Below, piece by piece: positions 1 to 7,758 of a stretch of DNA of 64,000 bases. The translations under genes were made by a program, and so were the position numbers. The stretch lies in the NCBI RefSeq assembly GCF_006542395.2, contig NZ_CP038231.1, positions 992,001-1,056,000 on the forward strand, written 5' to 3'. The stretch comes from Formicincola oecophyllae (lineage in GTDB: Bacteria; Pseudomonadota; Alphaproteobacteria; Acetobacterales; Acetobacteraceae). Within the stretch, counting starts at the first letter, position 1. The number at the start of each line of letters is the position of its first letter. Below the pieces are notes generated by a model. The model had not been told where the DNA came from. It made no database searches and saw only the letters and a list, made by a program, of their open reading frames with translations.

Positions 1-197
1 TATAAGTCAATTAACCATTGCTTTATGAGCGGGCGAGGTTGCTCTGCGGCATGACTGTTGCAGGGCTGCATCAGTTGCTTGGGCAGGAACGCAACATTCT
101 GTTCCCTGGGGCATCTAGGCCAAGCACTTCTTCAGGACATAGGGGCATTCAAGCGGCCTTGTCACAGCCCTTGCTATGTCTGATTTTTGGAAAGCCC
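1..197. other. Upstream region of the Fnr-like gene, no gene seen
   Basis: An open frame runs through this stretch into the Fnr-like gene, but its translation has no regulator-like features and the better start is at 198. I see no clear FNR box or second gene here. It may hold the promoter of the regulator. Confidence 0.4.
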
Positions 198-1073
198 ATG
201 GCGACAGTGGCACCATCTTTAGAAGAGCCCCCACCCCCTTTGCCTTCACCTGACCAAGGCCAGCCCCCCACGCCATGTTTGGGGAAGGTGGGGTTTGATT
301 GTTGCGCTGGGCGCCTGCGGTGCCTGTGGCATGGTTTGCAGAGGCAGGCCAACCTTACGGAGTTGCCCAGTCAGCAAGCGGTTGGGCAGACCAGGCTTCT
401 TCAAGAGGCACACCATATTACGGAGCATGTTCAGGTTGCAGCAGGTCAATGCTTCATTGAAGCTTCAGAAAAAGCACGGCACTACCATGTTGTGGCTAGT
501 GGCCGTGTGAAGCTTTACCGGTCGCTGCCAGATGGGCGCCGCCAAATCACGGCTTTGCTGGGGGCCGGGGATTTCATAGGTCTGTCTGCTGGCGAAAACT
601 ACAATTTCAACGCTGAAGCCCTGGGGCCAGTTAGCCTTTGCCGTTTGGGACGTGGTGACATGGAATGCCTTGCGCAGGCTATTCCTCTCCTGGCGCGGCG
701 CCTGCGGCAGGAGGCCTGTCGTGAATTGGCGCACAGTCAGGACAGGCTGGTGCTTTTGGGACGCAAGACGGCACGTGAACGTGTGAGCACCTTCTTGCTT
801 GAATGCCTTCATGCCCAGGACAGGACCTGCCCCTCGCCCATGCACCCTGTGAGGGAATGGTCCATGCGCCCAGTGGACAATTTGGCTGGGCTGATGGTGA
901 CTTTGTGGATGCCGCGCACAGATATTGCAGATTATCTAGGCCTGACGGTGGAGACGGTCAGCCGCACCTTCAGCGCTTTCAGGCAAGAAGGGCTTATTAG
1001 TTTGCAGGGGGCGTGCCGGGTCACGTTTCTGCAGCCACGCCAGTTGATGGAACTGGCCACCGGCCACCAGTAA
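198..1073 (+). CDS. Crp/Fnr-family transcriptional regulator (Fnr/FnrN-like)
   Basis: A 291-residue regulator with an N-terminal Cys-rich segment, a cyclic-nucleotide-binding-type beta roll (about residues 60-170) and a C-terminal helix-turn-helix. The recognition region reads RTDIADYLGLTVETVSRTF, which is typical of FNR/FixK proteins. N-terminal cysteines lie at about 27, 35, 36 and 42, and a further Cys at about 148 sits where FNR has its central ligand. This suggests an oxygen-sensing 4Fe-4S protein, but the spacing C-x7-CC-x5-C is not the classical C-x2-C-x5-C. I chose ATG 198 because GGAAAG lies 4 bases upstream. An upstream in-frame start at 18 would add about 60 residues with no recognisable feature. 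The targets are unknown; low-oxygen control of respiration or fermentation is the family role. Confidence 0.8.
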   Translation: MATVAPSLEEPPPPLPSPDQGQPPTPCLGKVGFDCCAGRLRCLWHGLQRQANLTELPSQQAVGQTRLLQEAHHITEHVQVAAGQCFIEASEKARHYHVVASGRVKLYRSLPDGRRQITALLGAGDFIGLSAGENYNFNAEALGPVSLCRLGRGDMECLAQAIPLLARRLRQEACRELAHSQDRLVLLGRKTARERVSTFLLECLHAQDRTCPSPMHPVREWSMRPVDNLAGLMVTLWMPRTDIADYLGLTVETVSRTFSAFRQEGLISLQGACRVTFLQPRQLMELATGHQ

Positions 1074-1387
1074 AAGTCTGATGCACTCGGGCTCAACTCA
1101 ACGTTCGTGCTCGCTGGCTCAGGGCAGATGGAAGAATTAATGCATGTAAAAAGCTGGAAAAACCAAAAGTGGCTAAATGATGACTGCTGCCGCAGGGAGC
1201 TTAACTGGTTTTCATCAAAACAATTTTTTCATTTTTTAGATGTTTTTGTCATGATTTCATCATGATTGGGAAATAGGGTAACAACTTCAACACCCCGCCA
1301 CAGGCAGCATGCTGCCCTTTGGCAGGCCTGAAAAGCAGGCTTGGAAGGGCAGGACGCAAGGGTGGATCCAGCTAACAGGAGCTTACC
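1074..1387. promoter_or_regulatory. AT-rich intergenic region upstream of the Gln-rich protein
   Basis: A 314-base gap. The part from about 1206 to 1275 is strongly AT-rich in an otherwise GC-rich window. It holds runs of T and two CATGATT direct repeats (about 1250-1268). This probably contains the promoter of the gene at 1388. I see no ORF or RNA gene in it. Confidence 0.4.
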
Positions 1388-1939
1388 ATGAAAGCTGCAC
1401 GTCTTATTGCCACTGCTCTTTTCGGCGCCACTTTTGCCACGTCTGTCGCCCCAGCCGCCATGGCGCAGGTGCAGCCCCTGCCTGGCACGCAGGCCCTCAA
1501 CAACATGACCAACACGCTTAATCGTTTGACCCAGCGCCAGGCTGCCATGCAGAACCGCCTCACTGAAGAGCAGAACAAACTGCAGAACCTTCAGGGCCGT
1601 GCTCGTGAGCGTATGCAGAAGCACATTGAACGCCTTCAGAAGCGTTATGATGACCAGAAAGCCAAGCTGACCGACATGCAGCAGAAGGTTCAGAACCTGC
1701 CGGCTGAGGAAAAAGCTAAGGTCCAGAACGCCCTGCAGCAGAAAATGAATAACCTGACCCAGCCCCTGCAGCAGCAGCAGGCCAAGCTGCAGGCCCAGCA
1801 GGCGCAGCTTCAAGCGCAGCAGGCTCAGCGCGCCCAGGCCGTGCAGCAGACCCAGCAGGCTGTGCAGAACTTGAAGAACCAGACCAAGCAGGACGTTCAG
1901 GGCTTGAAGAACGCCGCTGGCGCCTTGTTCGGCCAGTAA
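1388..1939 (+). CDS. Secreted Gln/Ala-rich coiled-coil protein, unknown function
   Basis: A 183-residue protein with a clear Sec signal peptide (hydrophobic core, then AMA just before the mature Gln-Val-Gln around residue 27). The rest is almost entirely predicted helix or coiled coil. Residues 40-110 are charged (Gln/Glu/Lys/Arg), and residues 110-165 are built of QAQQAQLQ-like units. An AGGAG site lies 9 bases before the ATG. It stands alone between an AT-rich promoter region and a strong terminator, so it is probably a well-expressed single gene. The layout resembles periplasmic helical chaperones (Skp-like) or envelope structural proteins, but I recognise no family. Low-complexity composition can mislead homology searches. 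Confidence 0.75.
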   Translation: MKAARLIATALFGATFATSVAPAAMAQVQPLPGTQALNNMTNTLNRLTQRQAAMQNRLTEEQNKLQNLQGRARERMQKHIERLQKRYDDQKAKLTDMQQKVQNLPAEEKAKVQNALQQKMNNLTQPLQQQQAKLQAQQAQLQAQQAQRAQAVQQTQQAVQNLKNQTKQDVQGLKNAAGALFGQ

Positions 1940-2013
1940 GCCCAAGCTTCACGATAAGCGGGCGTTCCCAGGTTCTGGGGCGCCTTGCCCTACCCTTGCT
2001 GCGGGGTGGGGCC

Positions 2014-2060
2014 AAAGCCTTCCCAAACTCTGGTCACCAGAGGGCGGGAAGGCTTTTTTA
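2014..2060 (+). terminator. Rho-independent terminator
   Basis: An 11-base stem (AAAGCCTTCCC with its complement GGGAAGGCTTT) runs into a run of T. It ends the transcript of the secreted Gln-rich protein gene. Confidence 0.85.
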
Positions 2061-2163
2061 TGGCCAGCGTTCAGGTTAGGGCGGGGGTAGAGTGGTTGCG
2101 CCTTTGGTGCTTGTAAAAGGCCGTTTTCTTGCCCATAATTTAGGGCGTTGTAATGATGACGTT

Positions 2164-2350
2164 CTCGGGGCGGGGTGGAATTCCCCACCGGCGGTAACGC
2201 TGCTTGAATAACTGGCTACCCTTAAACAAGGGGCAAGATATTCCTGTTGCGAAGCCCGCGAGCGCCTGCTGCTCACAAAGCGGTGGGGTCAAGCAGATAC
2301 CGGTGCAAATCCGGAGCCGACGGTCACAGTCCGGATGTGAGAGAACGCAG
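2164..2350 (+). ncRNA. FMN riboswitch (RFN element)
   Basis: The conserved RFN blocks are present in order: GGGGCGGGGTGGAATTCCCC, ACCGGCGGTAA, AGCCCGCGAGCG, GGTGCAAATCCGGAGCCGAC and GTCCGGATGTGAGAGAAC. The element binds flavin mononucleotide and lies directly upstream of ribD. It therefore represses the riboflavin operon when FMN is high. The first blocks start near 2164 and the last conserved block ends near 2347. Confidence 0.95.
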
Positions 2351-2484
2351 GCTAGTTCTGTTTCCGCTGCGCGGGCAGGCCCGCTTTGAACGCTTGGCAC
2401 GTTGCCGAGCTTTGGGTGTGGCTTTGCGCGTAGGTGGCGAATGGTGCTGGTGCTGCATGACGTCCTTGTGAAAGTCATCCTGAG

Positions 2485-2523
2485 CTGCTCCCCACCAACC
2501 TCTCCAGATTGGTGGGCGGGCAG
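2485..2523 (+). promoter_or_regulatory. Hairpin before ribD, likely riboswitch expression platform
   Basis: CCCACCAA (2491-2498) pairs with TTGGTGGG (2509-2516). After one bulged base, CTGCTC (2485-2490) pairs with GGGCAG (2518-2523). The 3' end of this helix covers the first bases of the ribD Shine-Dalgarno stretch AGGAAAGGA (2522-2530). No T-run follows, so control is more likely at translation start than by termination. The structure is inferred by eye. Confidence 0.55.
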
Positions 2524-2537
2524 GAAAGGATGAATGT

Positions 2538-3629
2538 GTGACTTCTAGAAAAATCTTTCCTGACAAACTGCCTGAACAGGCTTTGCGGACTGGCATTACC
2601 AAAGCCCTGGATGCTGCTTGTCTGCACATGGGGGCTGTTTCGCCCAACCCTGCTGTTGGCTGTGCGCTTTTTGATGAGGACGGCACCGTCCTGGCCGTGG
2701 GTGCCCATAAAAAAGCAGGCGCCCCCCATGCGGAGGTCATGGCGGTGCAGCAAGCGCGGGCGCGCCATGTTCTGGAACGCGTCCACAGTGCCTTTGTCAC
2801 CCTGGAGCCTTGCGCGCACTTTGGGCGCACGCCGCCTTGCGCTGACTTGCTCGCGTCACTGCACCTTAAAGACCTTTGGTTAGGGCAGGCTGACCCCAAC
2901 GCTCAGGCCAGCGGTGGCGCTCTCAAGCTGCGTGATGGAGGGGTGGCGGTTCATTTCCTCGGCGCCATGCCAGATTTTGAAAGGGAAGCTGCCGCCTGCC
3001 GGGCGCTGGCTGCCCCTTTTTGCCACCGGCAGCGCACGGGCAAGGCGTGGCTCACTGTTAAGCAGGCCTTGAACGCCCAAGGCAGTATGCTGCCCCCGCC
3101 TGGGCAGAAAACCTTCACATCGCCTGAAGCCCTGAAATTAGCCCACGTTCTGCGCCGCACCACGGATGCAGTGGTGACTGGCATTGGCACTGTGCTGGCT
3201 GACAATCCTACCTTCACGGTGCGCCATGTTGATGATGTTTCCCCGAGGCCCAATCGGCCCTTGCTGGTTTTTGACCGCCAAGGCCGCCTTCCGGAGCATT
3301 GGCGGCAAGCACGCCAGGCTGAGGGCTTTGTGGTGGAACGCTGCACCAGCGTGGCTGAAATGCAGGCCATTTTGGCCAAGCACCATGCCAATCATGCCCT
3401 TGTTGAAGGCGGACCAGCCCTTTTAGCCATGCTGAAACGGGAAAACGCCTGGGATGATTGGCTGAGTGTGGAGCAGACCCCAGCGCCCCAAGGTTTGGCA
3501 GAACGCGTGACGGCCAAAGTCAACGCTGCCCATGGCACACGCTATGGACAAGGGCCTGCTGCCTTGGTCGCAGCACGCCTTGCCCTCTTCTCACCTTCAT
3601 ACCTTCATAACCAGGCAGGACAGGACTGA
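2538..3629 (+). CDS. ribD: Bifunctional diaminohydroxyphosphoribosylaminopyrimidine deaminase / 5-amino-6-(5-phosphoribosylamino)uracil reductase
   Basis: This enzyme catalyses the second and third steps of riboflavin synthesis. The N-terminal deaminase domain (about 15-145) has the zinc site HAE (His64, Glu66) and PCAHFGRTPPC (Cys92, Cys101). The C-terminal RibD reductase domain (about 165-350) contains the VEGGPALL motif typical of the family. At 363 residues it is of normal length. It starts with GTG, placed 7 bases after AGGAAAGGA; the two upstream ATGs run into stops at once. It is the first gene of the FMN-riboswitch operon, with ribE 3 bases downstream. Confidence 0.95.
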   Translation: MTSRKIFPDKLPEQALRTGITKALDAACLHMGAVSPNPAVGCALFDEDGTVLAVGAHKKAGAPHAEVMAVQQARARHVLERVHSAFVTLEPCAHFGRTPPCADLLASLHLKDLWLGQADPNAQASGGALKLRDGGVAVHFLGAMPDFEREAAACRALAAPFCHRQRTGKAWLTVKQALNAQGSMLPPPGQKTFTSPEALKLAHVLRRTTDAVVTGIGTVLADNPTFTVRHVDDVSPRPNRPLLVFDRQGRLPEHWRQARQAEGFVVERCTSVAEMQAILAKHHANHALVEGGPALLAMLKRENAWDDWLSVEQTPAPQGLAERVTAKVNAAHGTRYGQGPAALVAARLALFSPSYLHNQAGQD

Positions 3630-3632
3630 ATC

Positions 3633-4328
3633 ATGTTTTCAGGAATTATAGAACAGGTGGGCACAGTGCTTGATGCGCGCCTCTCCCCCCATGGCATGGG
3701 GTTGGTGTTGCAGGCCTCTTTCCAGAAAAACACCGTGAAAGCCGGTGACAGCATCGCCGTTAATGGCGTGTGCCTGACGGTGGAAAACCAACCAGCCAAT
3801 TCAGACGATCCAGTGCGCTTCCATGTCAGCGGCGAAACGCTGCAACGCACAGCCTTGGGGCGCTTGCAAAAAGGGGGGAAGGTCAACCTGGAACGCGCTG
3901 TGGCCCTTCAAACCAGGCTCTCCGGTCACATGGTGCAAGGTCATGTGGATGGCTGCGGGCGCTTGGAAGCGGTGCGGAAGGAAGGTGATTCATGGCGCCT
4001 GCAGGTGGCGGTGCCGTGGGGGCTGCGGCGCTATGTGGTGGAGAAGGGCTCCGTTGCTCTTGATGGCGTCAGCTTGACCGTCAACACCCTCAGCGACACG
4101 CCGGACGCCACAGAGCAAGGGGGAGAAGCCATGTTCACCATTGGTCTGGCCATAATTCCCCACACATGGGCCCACACAGCGTTGGGCACGATGAAGGTAG
4201 GGGACAAAATCAACGTGGAGGTTGATGTCCTGGCCAAATACGCTGAAAACATGATGCGCTTTGGCCAAGGTGGCGCGGCCCCAAGCCATCCAGCCAGCAT
4301 GGTGAGTAGCGAAGGGGGGCAATCATGA
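3633..4328 (+). CDS. ribE: Riboflavin synthase alpha subunit
   Basis: It converts two molecules of 6,7-dimethyl-8-ribityllumazine into riboflavin and the pyrimidinedione precursor. It opens with MFSGIIEQVG, the hallmark N-terminus. Two lumazine-binding repeats follow (about 1-97 and 98-200), each with the SVNGVCLTV-like or LDGVSLTV motif. A Ser/Gly/Pro-rich tail of about 20 residues extends beyond the family core. The last four bases overlap the start of ribBA (ATGA), which points to translational coupling. Confidence 0.95.
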   Translation: MFSGIIEQVGTVLDARLSPHGMGLVLQASFQKNTVKAGDSIAVNGVCLTVENQPANSDDPVRFHVSGETLQRTALGRLQKGGKVNLERAVALQTRLSGHMVQGHVDGCGRLEAVRKEGDSWRLQVAVPWGLRRYVVEKGSVALDGVSLTVNTLSDTPDATEQGGEAMFTIGLAIIPHTWAHTALGTMKVGDKINVEVDVLAKYAENMMRFGQGGAAPSHPASMVSSEGGQS

Positions 4329-5695
4329 CCGCCGTGCATAAGCAGGCTGTGGTCCCTGAACGCCTGCGCAAAGCTGTGGAGGCCGTGCGGCAAGGGCGCA
4401 TGGTCCTGATGACAGATGATGTGGACCGTGAGAATGAGGGCGATCTCGTTTTGGCAGCGCAATTCGCCACCCCAAAGGCCCTGACTTTCATGGCGCGTGA
4501 AGGTTGCGGCCTGATTTGCCTATGCTTGACGCCAGACCATGTGGACAGGCTGGGCTTGGCGCCCATGGTGCAGAACAACCAGGATCCACGCGGCACGGCC
4601 TTCACGGTCTCAGTAGAGGCGGCCCATGGCGTGACCACAGGCATTTCAGCTTCGGACCGCGCGCATACCATCAAACTGGTGGGCAGCAGCCAAAGTCAGC
4701 GGGGGGATTTCGTCTCCCCAGGGCACATCTTCCCTTTGCGGGCAGCCCCTGGGGGCGTTCTGCAACGCCAAGGCCACACGGAAGGGTCGCTGGACTTGAT
4801 GAAGCTCGCAGGTTTGGAGCCTTCAGCAGCTATAGTCGAAGTCATGGGCCCTGATGGTGAAATGCTGCGGGGCGCTGCTTTGGAAGACTTTGCCGCCACC
4901 CATAACTTGCCCATGATTTCCATAGCGGAACTACGCTCCTGGATAGCGGTTCATGGGCTGCAGCCTTTGGCCCCAACCCCCCAATCCCAAAAAGAAGCCA
5001 CCCCTGCCAGCGCAGGACCTGCGCCAGCTATGGGCGCCTGGGCGCAGGCCAAGCTTCCCACAGCGCTGTGCAATGACGATATGCGCGTACATGCCTACCG
5101 CGACAGCAAAGGTCAGGAGCACCTGGCGCTGGTTTTGGGCGATGTCAGCGGCCAGGGGGCTGCCCCTTTGATACGCGTTCATTCAGAATGCGTGACAGGT
5201 GACGCACTGGGCTCAAAACGTTGCGACTGCGGCCCCCAGCTTCAGGCGGCGTTGGCGCGCATCAGGGAAGAGGGGCGCGGCATTCTGCTTTACATGCGTG
5301 GCCATGAAGGACGCGGCGTTGGGCTGTTCAACAAAATCTGCGCTTATGGCCTCCAGGACAAGGGATTGGACACTGTGGAGGCCAACGTGGCCCTTGGCCT
5401 GCCTGTGGATGGGCGCCAATGGCATGTGGCGGCCACCATGTTGAAAGGGCTCGGCGTACACCAAGTGCGCTTGATGACCAACAACCCTGGTAAAGCCCAG
5501 GGGCTGGAGGACGCAGGCATGACTGTTGCGGGTTTAGAGCCCCTGCAAGTTGGGGCGGGTCCTTACAATGGTCGCTATCTTGAAACGAAACGTGTACGGA
5601 TGGGCCACTTGCTGAAAGCGCCTGCGCCGGGGGGCGCGGTTGCGGCTCCTCCCCCCTCACACTCCCCTGCCGAAGGAGAAGGAAAAGCACCATGA
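4325..5695 (+). CDS. ribBA: Bifunctional 3,4-dihydroxy-2-butanone-4-phosphate synthase / GTP cyclohydrolase II
   Basis: It supplies both precursors of the riboflavin pathway. The RibB domain (about 1-210) carries the acidic loop DDVDRENEGDL (residues 31-41) and HTEGS. A Pro/Ala/Gln linker (about 213-238) leads to the RibA domain (about 240-440). RibA has the zinc ligands Cys289, Cys300 and Cys302 in SECVTGDALGSKRCDCG and the RGHEGRGVGL motif, so both domains look active. A low-complexity tail of about 25 residues follows. It overlaps ribE and ribH by ATGA, placing it in the middle of a coupled operon. Confidence 0.95.
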   Translation: MTAVHKQAVVPERLRKAVEAVRQGRMVLMTDDVDRENEGDLVLAAQFATPKALTFMAREGCGLICLCLTPDHVDRLGLAPMVQNNQDPRGTAFTVSVEAAHGVTTGISASDRAHTIKLVGSSQSQRGDFVSPGHIFPLRAAPGGVLQRQGHTEGSLDLMKLAGLEPSAAIVEVMGPDGEMLRGAALEDFAATHNLPMISIAELRSWIAVHGLQPLAPTPQSQKEATPASAGPAPAMGAWAQAKLPTALCNDDMRVHAYRDSKGQEHLALVLGDVSGQGAAPLIRVHSECVTGDALGSKRCDCGPQLQAALARIREEGRGILLYMRGHEGRGVGLFNKICAYGLQDKGLDTVEANVALGLPVDGRQWHVAATMLKGLGVHQVRLMTNNPGKAQGLEDAGMTVAGLEPLQVGAGPYNGRYLETKRVRMGHLLKAPAPGGAVAAPPPSHSPAEGEGKAP

Positions 5696-6174
5696 GCATT
5701 CATCTCAATTCAGCCGCCACAGGCCTAGCCCTGACCCCACCGCCGCGCATGGCCATCATCGTCAGCCGCTTCAATGAGGGCGTGACGTCAGGCCTGCGTG
5801 ATGGCGCCTTGGCCTGGTTAGCTGAACATGGCATCAGCGCTGAGCACGTGGATATCTATGAAGCGCCTGGCGCTTTTGAAATGCCCCTCATGGCTAAGCG
5901 CCTCATCAGGGTGGGGCGCCATGAAGGCATTATTTGCCTTGGTTGTGTCATCAAGGGGGAAACGGCCCATTTCGAGTTCATCTCCCTTGGGGCCACGCTT
6001 GGCATCATGCAAGCGCAGCTTGCCGCTGAAACACCGGTTTCATTTGGCATTCTGACTGTTTATGACGAGGACCAGGCGCTGGTTCGCTCCCAGGATGACG
6101 TGCACAACAAAGGTCGCGAGGCTGCAGCGGCCTGCGCTGAATCGGTCTCCTTCATGCGGACCGTCAAACCCTGA
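5692..6174 (+). CDS. ribH: 6,7-dimethyl-8-ribityllumazine synthase
   Basis: It condenses the dihydroxybutanone phosphate and the ribitylaminopyrimidine made by the preceding genes. At 160 residues it has the family motifs SRFNEGVT near the N-terminus, APGAFEMPL in the middle, and GCVIKGETAHFE for substrate binding. It overlaps the end of ribBA by four bases and closes the rib set. In many alphaproteobacteria nusB follows ribH; here gmk follows after 34 bases. Confidence 0.95.
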   Translation: MSIHLNSAATGLALTPPPRMAIIVSRFNEGVTSGLRDGALAWLAEHGISAEHVDIYEAPGAFEMPLMAKRLIRVGRHEGIICLGCVIKGETAHFEFISLGATLGIMQAQLAAETPVSFGILTVYDEDQALVRSQDDVHNKGREAAAACAESVSFMRTVKP

Positions 6175-6208
6175 CCACGACTGAGCCCCTGCTTGAAAGT
6201 CCCCTACC

Positions 6209-6955
6209 ATGACGCCAACAGCCTTTGCCGCGCCTCTCACCACCCTTTCCCTCCACCCCACCCAAGGGGGATCATCTGAGGGGGGGCATGTTGAGGCGGC
6301 AAGGTCGTTGACGCGCCGTGGTGTGGTTTATGTGATTTCCGCCCCTTCAGGCGCTGGCAAATCCACCATTGCCGCTGCCCTGCGCGCCAAGGATCCAGCG
6401 GACATCTTCACCTCCGTTTCTGTCACGACACGCAAGCCGCGCCCAGGGGAGGTAGAGGGCAGGGACTATTTTTTCAGGGACATGGCGACCTTTGAGAAAA
6501 TGGCCGCTGATGGTGAACTGCTGGAATGGGCCACTGTGTTTGGCAATGGCTATGGCACGCCGCGCGCGCCTGTTTTGAAAGCCCTGTCAGAAGGCCATGA
6601 CGTCATTCTGGACATTGATTGGCAAGGCTTCAGGCATGTCAGCAAAGCCCTTCCTGGGGATGTCGTTTCCGTGTTCATCCTCCCCCCCTCCCTGGAGGAG
6701 CTGAGGCGCCGCCTGGTGGGGCGCAATACTGACAGCATGGCCACCATAGAAAAGCGCATGGGCAAAGCCTTGGCGGAGATCTCCCATTGGCGGGAGTTCG
6801 GCCACGTCATCGTCAATGATGACCTCGACCACGCCATCGCCAAGGCCCAGGCCATCCTGGTGGCGGCGCGTCAGGCCGTTGGCCGCCGTCCTGATGTGGC
6901 TGCATTGGTCAACAGTTTCGCTTCAGGGGCGGCTGCCACAGGGCTGCCATCCTGA
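6209..6955 (+). CDS. gmk: Guanylate kinase
   Basis: It phosphorylates GMP to GDP with ATP. The P-loop SAPSGAGKST lies at residues 44-53, followed by SVTTRKPRPGEVEGRDYFF for GMP binding and an IDWQGF segment. The 248 residues include an N-terminal extension of about 36 residues compared with usual guanylate kinases. The ATG at 6209 is the only ATG upstream of the core, but a TTG near 6307 could be the real start. It lies 34 bases after ribH and may be read from the rib transcript. Confidence 0.9.
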   Translation: MTPTAFAAPLTTLSLHPTQGGSSEGGHVEAARSLTRRGVVYVISAPSGAGKSTIAAALRAKDPADIFTSVSVTTRKPRPGEVEGRDYFFRDMATFEKMAADGELLEWATVFGNGYGTPRAPVLKALSEGHDVILDIDWQGFRHVSKALPGDVVSVFILPPSLEELRRRLVGRNTDSMATIEKRMGKALAEISHWREFGHVIVNDDLDHAIAKAQAILVAARQAVGRRPDVAALVNSFASGAAATGLPS

Positions 6956-7020
6956 AAGGCCAGGTCAGGGTTGCTGATAAGGGCGCTGATGAAGAGCGCC
7001 AGACGTGATAAGAGGTCGCT

Positions 7021-7695
7021 GTGACGAACCAGACTCCCCCCCCCATCCCCATGGTGCTGGCGCTTCCCAAGGGGCGCATCCTTAAAGCATTACGCCCTGT
7101 TTTGGCCCGCACAGGCCTAAACCTTCCTGAGGACTGCATCAGCGAAAGCAGCCGCCACTTGCGGTTCAAAACGTCAGATCCAGGGCTGGACATTGTGCGC
7201 GTGCGCTCGTTCGATGTGGCGACATTTGTGGCTTATGGCGGTGCCGCCTTGGGCGTTTGCGGCTCTGATGTCCTTAGCGAGTTTGACTACCCTGACATCT
7301 GCGCCCCACTGGACCTTGGGATAGGGGGCTGCCGCTTGGCGGTGGCGCGCCTTGAAAGCCGCGACCCTGAGGAGCTGGCTTCACTCTCAAGGTTGCGTGT
7401 GGCCACCAAATACCCCGCAACCGCCAGGCGCTTTTACGCCGCGCGTTCCATCAACGCGGAAATCCTACATCTGCACGGCGCCATGGAACTGGCCCCTGTG
7501 CTGAACATGGCCGATGTGATCGTTGACCTGGTGGACACAGGCGCCACATTGCGCGCCAATGGGCTGGTGGAAATGGAAGACATCGCCCCCATCAGCAGTA
7601 GGCTGGTCGTCAACCGCGTGGCCATGAAAACGCACCCTGAAGCGGTGCGTGACTTGATTAACCGTTTTCGGGAGGCGCTCCAGGGCGGCCTCTGA
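7021..7695 (+). CDS. hisG: ATP phosphoribosyltransferase, short form
   Basis: It catalyses the first step of histidine synthesis, from ATP and PRPP to phosphoribosyl-ATP. The 224 residues match the short HisG form, which lacks the C-terminal regulatory domain and normally needs HisZ; hisZ is not in this window. Motifs include LALPKGR near the N-terminus, GVCGSDVL, and DLVDTGATLRANGL for PRPP binding. It starts with GTG after AGAGG. hisD follows after 63 bases. Confidence 0.92.
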   Translation: MTNQTPPPIPMVLALPKGRILKALRPVLARTGLNLPEDCISESSRHLRFKTSDPGLDIVRVRSFDVATFVAYGGAALGVCGSDVLSEFDYPDICAPLDLGIGGCRLAVARLESRDPEELASLSRLRVATKYPATARRFYAARSINAEILHLHGAMELAPVLNMADVIVDLVDTGATLRANGLVEMEDIAPISSRLVVNRVAMKTHPEAVRDLINRFREALQGGL

Positions 7696-7758
7696 CCTTA
7701 AGCTGTAGCTGGCCACCCTCCATCAGGCAGGCTGGCATTGAATGGACTGGAAAACCTC

